A stretch of DNA of 30,227 bases, from the NCBI GenBank assembly GCA_900550825.1, contig URTZ01000003.1, forward strand, positions 1 through 30,227, given 5' to 3'. Source of the stretch: an uncultured Collinsella sp. (lineage in GTDB: Bacteria; Actinomycetota; Coriobacteriia; Coriobacteriales; Coriobacteriaceae). Position 1 is the first letter of the stretch. Each line of letters starts with the position of its first letter. Below the pieces are notes generated by a model. The model worked only from the letters and a program-made list of their open reading frames with translations. It made no database searches and had not been told where the DNA came from. Shown here piece after piece: positions 17,337 to 30,227 of this stretch. The position numbers were made by a program, and so were the translations under genes.

Positions 17337-17371
17337 TGCCAAAAAGGGACAGGTTAATTTTGGTCGGTTTT
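17337..17371 (+). repeat. 35-nt dispersed repeat, copy 1 (REP-like)
   Basis: The stretch begins TGCCAA and contains AGGGACAGGTTWATTTTGG. It matches the reverse complement of 19125-19159 at 31 of 35 positions. The two copies are inverted and bracket the sigma/anti-sigma pair. GGGACAGGT-type repeats are, in my recollection, associated with REP-type sequences mobilised by RAYT transposases in several phyla; here that is inference. Confidence 0.75.
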
Positions 17372-17455
17372 ATCTGGGGAAACGTCGCGCTCCAGCGGTA
17401 ATCTGCTCTCATCTGTCGCATGGAAATCAGCGGCGTTTCCATTTAACGCAAAAGA

Positions 17456-17482
17456 GGCCGCTTCCCCTAGTAGGAAGCGGCC
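17456..17482 (-). terminator. Terminator of the sigma/anti-sigma operon
   Basis: A perfect 10-bp stem (GGCCGCTTCC / GGAAGCGGCC) with a 7-nt loop lies 8 bp past the stop codon of the membrane protein gene. On the minus strand it is followed by a T-rich stretch (TCTTTTGC). Confidence 0.75.
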
Positions 17483-17489
17483 CCAAATC

Positions 17490-18566
17490 TTACGAATAGA
17501 CGATGGTAAAGGGTACTTCTGTTTCGGTCTCTCCTGTTGACGTGCACCTCGTGCCCTCAAGCGTTACTGAGACCACTTGGTCGACATCAATCAACTTCGT
17601 TGGCACCCAGATGTTCTCTCCGCTATTGCGCGCATAAGAAAAATAAAAGTTGAACACCCCTGCGTCGTCATCTTCGATAATCTGCTCCGATCCATCCTTG
17701 TAGCTGACGGTCAGCTTATTATCAACTGCTTCATAGCCCAGATCATCGATGTGTGTCTGGATAGAAAACGGGCTGATCTCGAGAGGCGAGTCATCGGAGC
17801 GGAGTTCCTTTGTATCGACGTACGCTCCAACGCTAAACTCGGGCGTCGATGCCTCGAACGGCTTCGCATCCTCGCCTTCGCCCTCGGTCCACGAGATATT
17901 CCAGGTGACCGCATGTTGAAAACCTCGCTCGCGATCCATAGAAGCAAAGTACATCGTGCCATTAATGACAGTATCGCTTGATGTGTCCTTATCAATTGTG
18001 CAGCGCGAATCAGCCCATTCCTCGCCGAAGTTCATGCTGGGCGTACCGATGCCTTGTTCTTCTTCACCATAGAGAACAAGTTCGCCTGTCTCTGCTGCCG
18101 GCTTGTAGTAGTTAACGCCATTTGGATTGGACAACGTAAACGTCACGGCTCCGCAGCCGTTTTGGTCAATAGCCATCTCATGGATATCGAGCGTATAGCC
18201 ATTACCCTCGACGGACAGATCAACCTTCTGGACTGCGCCCTCCAGGCTTTGGGGCGCGATACCGTCACCAAACTCTCTGGTGTAGGTATATTGAGTCCCC
18301 GATGAGACGCCGTTTGTCCAGGTAATGGAATCCCCGTTGCCGTGGTTTCCCCAGGCTGAGGCAAAATAGCTGGAATTGATAACGGCGTAGGCGACCCCTC
18401 CGGTCGCCAACACTCCGACAAGACACCCGATAACCGCAACATAGAGGGGCTTAGCATGACCCCTTTTGCGAAGCGGCTCGCCTTCAGCTGCATTAAGAAC
18501 GCGATCGGCAAGATCGCTATCGGCTTGGATGGACTCGAAGGCCTGCTTGATTTGATTGGATTTCAC
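17490..18566 (-). CDS. Membrane-anchored anti-sigma-like protein, DUF4179-like
   Basis: A 358-residue protein with a short cytoplasmic N-terminus (1-38), one membrane helix (about 39-62, YVAVIGCLVGVLATGGVAYAV) and a large extracytoplasmic domain. Its gene overlaps the sigma gene by 50 bp, the typical arrangement of an ECF sigma factor and its anti-sigma factor, so it probably holds the sigma factor inactive and senses an envelope signal. The outside part resembles DUF4179-type proteins found beside ECF sigma genes in Gram-positive bacteria; this is from general appearance, not a search. The zinc-binding HxxxCxxC motif of many anti-sigma factors is absent. The start is GTG at 18566 behind AGGAGG. 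Codon use and GC appear lower than in flanking ribosomal genes, which may reflect transfer or lower expression. Confidence 0.75.
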   Translation of the reverse strand: MKSNQIKQAFESIQADSDLADRVLNAAEGEPLRKRGHAKPLYVAVIGCLVGVLATGGVAYAVINSSYFASAWGNHGNGDSITWTNGVSSGTQYTYTREFGDGIAPQSLEGAVQKVDLSVEGNGYTLDIHEMAIDQNGCGAVTFTLSNPNGVNYYKPAAETGELVLYGEEEQGIGTPSMNFGEEWADSRCTIDKDTSSDTVINGTMYFASMDRERGFQHAVTWNISWTEGEGEDAKPFEASTPEFSVGAYVDTKELRSDDSPLEISPFSIQTHIDDLGYEAVDNKLTVSYKDGSEQIIEDDDAGVFNFYFSYARNSGENIWVPTKLIDVDQVVSVTLEGTRCTSTGETETEVPFTIVYS

Positions 18567-19035
18567 GGTCGCCCTCCTCTAGGATGAATTTGAGCTTCGA
18601 TCGACCGCGAGCTAAACGCGTTCGAACGGTCGCGGCTGGCACATGCAGTAACTCGGCAATCTCTGAGGTCGAAAAGCCCAGATAGTAATAGAGCACGATG
18701 GGGACGCGGAATCGCTCCGGAAGTCGCATAACGTCTGACAGGACCACCTTGGTCTCCTCCTGCGCCGTCGAAAGCGAATCGGCCAGGTTCTCAATATCCT
18801 CCACACGCCTCCATGGCTTTCGAAAGAGCGATTTGCATTCATTGATCGTGACCCGGATAAGCCAGCGACGAAGATGCTCCCAACTCTCAAATTGCGTATC
18901 GCTTTTGAGCAGCTTAAGAAAGACATCTTGGGCAACATCATCGGCATCGGCGCGATCGCGCAGATACGTCAATGCGATTCGAAACACGACATCCCGGTGA
19001 TCTTCGACCGCCTGTCTAAATGTTTGTTCTTCCAT
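18517..19035 (-). CDS. ECF-type RNA polymerase sigma factor
   Basis: A 172-residue sigma-70 family protein with only regions 2 and 4, as in extracytoplasmic function sigma factors. Region 2 covers about 10-75, with FRIALTYLRDRADADDVAQDVFLKLL (core binding) and WLIRVTINECKSLFRKPWRR. Region 4 covers about 102-150, with LPERFRVPIVLYYYLGFSTSEIAELL and the recognition helix AATVRTRLARGRSKL. The ATG at 19035 has a strong ribosome site (GGGAGGTGATT); the longer in-frame start lacks one. A candidate promoter with ECF features lies at 19084-19112, suggesting self-regulation. It lies between rpoC and rpsL, an unusual site for such a gene. Target genes unknown. Confidence 0.92.
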   Translation of the reverse strand: MEEQTFRQAVEDHRDVVFRIALTYLRDRADADDVAQDVFLKLLKSDTQFESWEHLRRWLIRVTINECKSLFRKPWRRVEDIENLADSLSTAQEETKVVLSDVMRLPERFRVPIVLYYYLGFSTSEIAELLHVPAATVRTRLARGRSKLKFILEEGDREIQSNQAGLRVHPSR

Positions 19036-19083
19036 AATCACCTCCCGGTGACGGTACTGATTCTTGATGAGGTCCTCACCATA

Positions 19084-19112
19084 GATACGCTCTGGCCGGA
19101 CGAAATGTTTCA
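19084..19112 (-). promoter_or_regulatory. Candidate autoregulatory ECF promoter
   Basis: On the minus strand TGAAAC is followed after 17 bp by CGTATC, about 50 bp upstream of the sigma ATG. This resembles the SigW-type ECF pattern (TGAAAC, 16 bp, CGTA). Many ECF genes transcribe themselves. Spacing is one base longer than the SigW norm. Confidence 0.5.
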
Positions 19113-19124
19113 AATTCAAGCAGG

Positions 19125-19159
19125 AAAACCTACCAAAATAAACCTGTCCCTAATTGGCA
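19125..19159 (-). repeat. 35-nt dispersed repeat, copy 2 (inverted)
   Basis: The reverse complement of this stretch matches 17337-17371 at 31 of 35 positions (differences at repeat positions 7, 8, 20 and 29). It lies directly upstream of the sigma promoter, so the two copies enclose exactly the promoter, the two genes and their terminator. Confidence 0.75.
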
Positions 19160-19200
19160 AGGGATCAACGGAACGCAACAGGTTGAGCATACGCAAGCGA

Positions 19201-19300
19201 GCGGCCCCCAGAGCGTACAAGGTGGCATGAAAAAGGCAGGGCATTGACCTTTTGGTCATGCCCTGCCTTTTGAATGACAGATTGTAGCTCTGGGGGCCGC
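19201..19300. repeat. Inverted repeat enclosing the rpoC terminator
   Basis: GCGGCCCCCAGAGC at 19201-19214 and GCTCTGGGGGCCGC at 19287-19300 are perfect 14-bp inverted arms, and the rpoBC terminator hairpin sits between them. This nested layout recalls the elements at both ends of the window, but the inner core is unrelated. Confidence 0.65.
19231..19271 (-). terminator. Rho-independent terminator of rpoBC
   Basis: AAAAGGCAGGGCAT(T)GACC pairs with GGTCATGCCCTGCCTTTT with a single bulge. On the minus strand the stem ends in a run of five T residues. It lies about 75 bp past the rpoC stop codon. Confidence 0.85.
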
Positions 19301-19316
19301 GCAGCGACGGAGGTCG

Positions 19317-19338
19317 CCGCCGTTCGTTAGAACGGCGG
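19317..19338. other. Perfect hairpin just after the rpoC stop codon
   Basis: CCGCCGTTC and GAACGGCGG form a 9-bp stem with a GTTA loop, 7 bp past the rpoC stop codon. No T-run follows, so it is not a terminator by itself; it may protect the mRNA 3' end. Confidence 0.55.
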
Positions 19339-19344
19339 AACTAG

Positions 19345-23820
<4,476 letters not shown>

Positions 23821-23826
23821 AGTCAA

Positions 23827-27318
<3,492 letters not shown>

Positions 27319-27392
27319 CAGGTTTTTCCTCCTTCACGGAAATGCTCGGTGGGTTGGCGAGGCATGGCTTCGCCAGTTATCGCAACCTAATA

Positions 27393-27420
27393 GTTTATCA
27401 GGTACCGACCGTTGGGCAAG
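27393..27420 (-). promoter_or_regulatory. Putative rpoB promoter with extended -10
   Basis: On the minus strand TTGCCC is followed after 16 bp by TAAACT, preceded by TGA (a TGn extended -10), about 75 bp upstream of the rpoB GTG. galU upstream ends in its own terminator, so rpoBC needs a promoter in this gap. Confidence 0.45.
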
Positions 27421-27496
27421 AAAAGCCTTGACGCAATTGAGTTTTTGGAGTAGCAAAGTTTTTCGACAGAAAACACGCAGGTAGATGTATGTGTAT

Positions 27497-27528
27497 CGAA
27501 CATCTGTTCATATATTTTCTGTGAACAG
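27497..27528. promoter_or_regulatory. LexA-like box overlapping a second dyad
   Basis: CGAACATCTGTTC (27497-27509) carries the GAAC-N4-GTTC half-sites of the Gram-positive/actinobacterial SOS box. CTGTTCA (27504-27510) and TGAACAG (27522-27528) form an overlapping perfect 7-bp dyad. The site lies between the galU terminator and the rpoB promoter candidate, with no convincing small gene beside it. Confidence 0.4.
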
Positions 27529-27557
27529 AGAGCCGGCAATCGCAGCTCTTATAAAAA

Positions 27558-27585
27558 ACGGGCGCGAACCGAGGTCCACGCCCGT
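27558..27585 (-). terminator. Terminator of galU
   Basis: ACGGGCG and CGCCCGT form a 7-bp stem with a 14-nt loop that can pair further. On the minus strand it runs straight into TTTTTT. It lies 20 bp past the galU stop codon. Confidence 0.8.
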
Positions 27586-27605
27586 AAATGTCGATGACCG
27601 AAGGC

Positions 27606-28514
27606 TTACTTGCGCATCAAGCCGCCGCGCTCGTCGATGGCGTCCCAGAAGGCGCTTGCAAAGCGAGGATCGCTTGCAGCCATGAGGGCGTTGGTGGCCA
27701 TCCAGCCAGAGGGAGTGCCGGTGTCGTAGCCCGACAGCGGGTCGATGACGACGGCGTACATGGCTTCGCGGTCGAGCGAACGGGCCATGGCGTCGGTGAG
27801 TTGGATCTCGCCGCCCTTGCCGGCCTGCTGATCTGCCAGCAAGTCCATGACCAGCGGGCTCAGCAGGTAGCGACCGACGATGTACAGGTTGGACGGAGCC
27901 GCCTCGGGAGCGGGCTTCTCGACCAGACCGCCGATACGCCAGACAGCGCCCGGCTCGGCATCGGCAACGTCCTCGGCACCCTCGAGCGAACCGACGCGCT
28001 CGCCGGCGATAACGCCGTAGCGGCTGACTTCCTCGGGCGAGCAAGCAGCGACGGCGATAACCGAAGCGCCACCGTGCTCCTTGGAAACGGCGAGCATCTT
28101 GTCGCAGATGTCGCGGTTAGGTACAACGTAGTCGCCCAGAAGAACCAGGAAGTTCTCCCCTGCCACGGCGTCGGCAGCAGAGCGGATAGCATGGCCGAGG
28201 CCCTTGGGCTCGTACTGATAACGGAAGTCGACCGGCATACCGCCAGCGTGGGCGACGGCATCGGCATAGGCGTTCTTGCCGCGCTCGCGCAGCAGGTTCT
28301 CGAGCGAGCGATCGGGCTGGAAGTAGCTCAGCAGCTCGGGCTTACCGGGAGAGGTAACGATGATGGCGTCGTCGACCTCCTCGGGATCGAGCGCCTCCTC
28401 GACGACGTACTGAATGACGGGCTTGTCGAGCACCGGCAGCATCTCTTTGGGCGTGCACTTAGTGCCAGGCAGAAAACGCGTGCCAAGACCGGCGGCGGGG
28501 ATGATTGCCTTCAT
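27606..28514 (-). CDS. galU: UTP--glucose-1-phosphate uridylyltransferase
   Basis: A 302-residue nucleotidyltransferase that makes UDP-glucose from UTP and glucose 1-phosphate, the precursor of glycolipids, polysaccharides and galactose metabolism. It begins MKAIIPAAGLGTRFLPGTKCTPKEMLPVLDKP, the standard GalU/GT-A N-terminus with the nucleotide-binding glycines and catalytic Lys/Arg. It also has VEEAL, a VLLGDYVV metal-site strand, VEKPAPEAAPSNLYIVGRYLL and GGEIQLTDA, all diagnostic. The ATG at 28514 is preferred over TTG at 28523, although AAAGGA is 12 nt from the ATG and only 3 nt from the TTG, so this remains open. It is a single-gene unit with its own terminator, placed between rplL and rpoB, which are neighbours in most bacteria. 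Confidence 0.95.
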   Translation of the reverse strand: MKAIIPAAGLGTRFLPGTKCTPKEMLPVLDKPVIQYVVEEALDPEEVDDAIIVTSPGKPELLSYFQPDRSLENLLRERGKNAYADAVAHAGGMPVDFRYQYEPKGLGHAIRSAADAVAGENFLVLLGDYVVPNRDICDKMLAVSKEHGGASVIAVAACSPEEVSRYGVIAGERVGSLEGAEDVADAEPGAVWRIGGLVEKPAPEAAPSNLYIVGRYLLSPLVMDLLADQQAGKGGEIQLTDAMARSLDREAMYAVVIDPLSGYDTGTPSGWMATNALMAASDPRFASAFWDAIDERGGLMRK

Positions 28515-28775
28515 GTTATTCAAAGATCCTTTCGCAGGCGCAGAATGCGCCCTGTGCGTGCGGCACGGCGGCCGCAGACCAAATTGCGATACCCAAGCAT
28601 CTTACCGCTGGAACTATATGTCGCTACAAGGCAGAGACACTTCTTCAGCAGGTCAACGCAAATTATTGCTCGAATGGTGCAATTTTATTGCCCAACGGCA
28701 GGGCGCCCGATACGACGCAAATCACAGAACATGGCAGTTTGAGCAACCGATGTCGAGGGACCGAAAAACAAAAAA

Positions 28776-28802
28776 GACGGGGCTCGCAATGCGAACCCCG
28801 TC
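28776..28802 (-). terminator. Terminator of rplJ-rplL
   Basis: A 12-bp stem (GACGGGGCTCGC / GCGAACCCCGTC, one position a G-U wobble in RNA) has a 3-nt loop. On the minus strand it is followed by TTTTTTGTTTTT. It ends the L10-L7/L12 unit before galU. Confidence 0.85.
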
Positions 28803-28830
28803 TGCAAAGAAATCTGGCGAGAAAGCCTGA

Positions 28831-29208
28831 TTACTTGAGGGTGACAGCAGCGCCAGCAGCCTCGAGCTTCTCCTTGGCAGCCTCGGCGTCCTCCTTCTTG
28901 GCACCCTCGAGAACAGCCTTGGGAGCGCCCTCGACGACCTCCTTGGCCTCCTTCAGGCCAAGGTTGGTGAGCTCACGGACGGCCTTGATGACCTGGATCT
29001 TGTTGTCGCCGAAGCCCTCGAGCACGACGTCAAACTCGGTCTTCTCCTCGGCCTCAGCAGCGCCAGCAGCGGGAGCGGCGACAACAGCGGCAGGAGCAGC
29101 GGCGGAAACGCCGAAGGTGTCCTCGATAGCCTTGACGAGCTCGGAAGCCTCGAGAAGGGTCATTTCCTTAAGAGCATCGATGATCTCATCGGTGGTAAGC
29201 TTAGCCAT
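28831..29208 (-). CDS. rplL: 50S ribosomal protein L7/L12
   Basis: A 125-residue stalk protein that recruits and activates translational GTPases such as the EF-G encoded in this window. The N-terminal dimerisation domain (MAKLTTDEIIDALKEMTLLEASELVKAIE) is joined by an Ala-rich hinge to the C-terminal domain (KTEFDVVLEGFGDNKIQVIKAVRELTNLGLKEAKEVVE). The ATG at 29208 follows AAAGGA by 7 nt and matches the family start; a longer in-frame ATG at 29241 is unlikely. It lies about 100 bp after rplJ in a spacer with small GC-rich hairpins. A strong terminator follows, so rpoB is not in the same terminated transcript. Confidence 0.97.
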   Translation of the reverse strand: MAKLTTDEIIDALKEMTLLEASELVKAIEDTFGVSAAAPAAVVAAPAAGAAEAEEKTEFDVVLEGFGDNKIQVIKAVRELTNLGLKEAKEVVEGAPKAVLEGAKKEDAEAAKEKLEAAGAAVTLK

Positions 29209-29310
29209 TTCTAAGTCCTTTCGGTTTCCGTGTCTGTGCACGGAGATCAGTTAAAACACAGCGCGAATGCGCCAGGGGTGCGGCGTTGCCGCCGCGGGTG
29301 AAAACAGCAA

Positions 29311-29832
29311 CTAGGCTGCCTTCTGCTCGGAGACCTGCTGGATCGAACGAGCGAGACCAGAGGAAACGCCGTTGACGCAGACAGCGATGTCGCGAGCGAA
29401 ACCGGAGATGAGACCGGCGATCTGGCCGAGAAGCTGATCCTTGGTGGGCAGCTCGGCGATAGCCTTAACATCATCAGCGGAAACGGCCTTGCCGTCGGAG
29501 ATACCGCCCTTGATCTCAAGGACGCCCTTGGACTTAGCGGAGAAGTCCTTAAGGGCCTTAGCGGCCTCGACCGGCTCGGACTCGTAGAACACATAAGCGA
29601 CGGGGCCGGCGAGGATCTCGTCGAGCTCGGGCTGCTCCTGGTTCTTGAGAGCGATCTTGACCAGGTTGTTCTTGTAGACCTTCATCTCGGCGCCGCACTC
29701 GCGAAGCTGATGACGCAGCTCCTGAGCCTGCTTAACCGTCAGACCGTTGTAGTTGACGACGAACAGACCGGCGTTCTCGGCGATACGGGACTCGATCTCT
29801 GCAACCTTGTCGATTTTGTACTGCTGGGGCAT
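29311..29832 (-). CDS. rplJ: 50S ribosomal protein L10
   Basis: A 173-residue protein that anchors L7/L12 dimers to 23S rRNA at the stalk base and, as an L10-L12 complex, represses its own mRNA in many bacteria. The N-terminus (QYKIDKVAEIESRIAENAGLFVVNYNGLTVKQAQELR) and LPTKDQLLGQIAGLI are diagnostic. The end is the L12-binding helix. GAGGAGGTG lies upstream of the ATG. Upstream are an L10 leader-like RNA, an attenuator hairpin and a good promoter, so autoregulation at the leader is expected. Confidence 0.97.
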   Translation of the reverse strand: MPQQYKIDKVAEIESRIAENAGLFVVNYNGLTVKQAQELRHQLRECGAEMKVYKNNLVKIALKNQEQPELDEILAGPVAYVFYESEPVEAAKALKDFSAKSKGVLEIKGGISDGKAVSADDVKAIAELPTKDQLLGQIAGLISGFARDIAVCVNGVSSGLARSIQQVSEQKAA

Positions 29833-29906
29833 GAATTACACCTCCTCGAATTCTTTCCGGGCACGGTCCGCCACAAGGACGTGACGGGGGCATGTCCAAA
29901 AAGAAA

Positions 29907-29934
29907 GCCCCCGCGCTGCATGAGCGACGGGGGC
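29907..29934 (-). terminator. Attenuator hairpin in the rplJ leader
   Basis: GCCCCCG and CGGGGGC form a 7-bp GC stem, with GCT/AGC pairing in the loop. On the minus strand it is followed by TTTCTTTTT. It lies inside the rplJ 5' leader, about 75 bp before the ATG, where a terminator can control readthrough into rplJ-rplL. Confidence 0.7.
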
Positions 29935-29954
29935 GAGAAGACATATCTACTCGA

Positions 29955-30028
29955 CCACCTCGGCTGGCGGGAAGTCCCATTAAGCTCGCGGGTAAGACCC
30001 GTTTGCGCCGGCTGTCTCTGGCAGCGGA
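29955..30028 (-). ncRNA. Ribosomal protein L10 leader RNA
   Basis: On the minus strand the leader reads CTGCCAGAGACAGCCGG, then after a loop CCCGCCAGCCGAGGTGG. The AGACAGC and GCCGAGGT segments, spaced across an internal hairpin, are typical of L10 leaders (Rfam family for the L10(L12)4 binding site). It lies between the promoter and the attenuator upstream of rplJ, as expected. The assignment rests on motif recall and position, not a covariance search. Confidence 0.75.
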
Positions 30029-30048
30029 TTCGTGCGTTAACCGAAAGT

Positions 30049-30077
30049 ATTATGGCGGGGACCCCGGCGTCGGTCAA
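30049..30077 (-). promoter_or_regulatory. Sigma-70 promoter of rplJ-rplL
   Basis: On the minus strand TTGACC and CATAAT are separated by 17 bp, directly upstream of the L10 leader. Transcription would start near 30042, giving a leader of about 210 nt before rplJ. Confidence 0.7.
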
Positions 30078-30129
30078 CGGAAAACCGGGCTGCACACAAT
30101 TCCACCATCCGACACGCTCCGCCGAAGGC

Positions 30130-30227
30130 CAGGCGCAAGGTTTCCGCTCGGTCAGGTCCTGAGCTCGCTCGGAAAGCACATTAAGTGCTTTCCGGCTCGT
30201 GCGGAATCTACGGAAACCTTGCGCCTG
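30130..30227. repeat. Nested palindrome element, copy 2 (cut by window end)
   Basis: The outer arms at 30130-30146 and 30211-30227 are perfect 17-bp reverse complements and may extend past the window. Inside, 30170-30179 pairs with 30185-30194 around the loop ATTAA (core AGCACATTAAGTGCT), followed by CTCGTGCGGAA. Core and flanks match the element at 1-135, while the outer arms are unrelated in sequence. It lies just upstream of the rplJ promoter. Confidence 0.8.

Noticed and set aside
17490..19035. A classic zinc-containing anti-sigma domain in the membrane protein
   Set aside because: No HxxxCxxC motif is present, so the anti-sigma role rests on gene overlap and topology only.
27485..27685. 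A short plus-strand open frame beside the LexA-like box
   Set aside because: It runs through the galU terminator and into galU antisense, has no ribosome site, and starts before the box rather than after it.
28515..28775. A promoter for galU
   Set aside because: Several partial hexamer pairs exist, but none has both good boxes and 16-18 bp spacing, so none was listed.

Overview
The window looks like a chromosomal housekeeping region of a high-GC member of the class Coriobacteriia (Actinomycetota), most likely Collinsella or a close relative. This is inferred from GC content, actinobacterial-type ribosomal and RNA polymerase proteins, FabK as the only enoyl-ACP reductase present, and gene order; no species-defining marker such as 16S rRNA is present. 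Every protein-coding gene except birA lies on the minus strand, so the genes are expressed from high to low coordinates.

Layout in transcription order: (1) 30227-28776, a structured repeat at the window edge, then promoter, L10 leader and attenuator, rplJ, rplL and terminator. (2) 28514-27558, galU with its own terminator, separating rplJL from rpoBC. (3) 27528-19201, a LexA-like dyad, a putative promoter, rpoB and rpoC, and a dense cluster of hairpins after rpoC. (4) 19159-17337, a two-gene ECF sigma factor / membrane anti-sigma-like module with a probable self-type promoter, bracketed by inverted copies of a 35-nt repeat. (5) 17311-13601, a hairpin-rich spacer, a good sigma-70 promoter, then rpsL, rpsG, fusA, rpsJ and a strong terminator; tuf and the rest of the S10 operon are absent. 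(6) 13539-12587, birA on the plus strand, and a divergent control region with a duplicated 18-nt motif. (7) 12586-3413, one compact type II fatty-acid operon: fabH, acpP, fabK, fabD, fabG, fabF, accB, fabZ, accC and a fused accD-accA. (8) 3372-186, an orphan PTS EIIC-like permease, a cation diffusion facilitator and a histidine phosphatase, ending in a second copy of the structured repeat at 1-135.

Functionally, the fatty-acid operon holds a full elongation cycle and the whole acetyl-CoA carboxylase. The adjacent divergent birA supplies the ligase that biotinylates AccB. The upper half encodes the transcription and translation core.

The most unusual observations are as follows. The beta' subunit carries a C-terminal extension of about 230 residues that contains a helix-hairpin-helix domain strikingly like the C-terminal domain of the RNAP alpha subunit, with most DNA-contact residues retained. 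The beta subunit has an enlarged fork loop 2 next to the rifampicin region and an acidic tail. Two nested-palindrome elements share a core but have unrelated, internally complementary outer arms. An ECF sigma module sits between inverted repeats inside the rpoC-rpsL junction. Ribosomal protein S12 naturally carries Arg at position 88.
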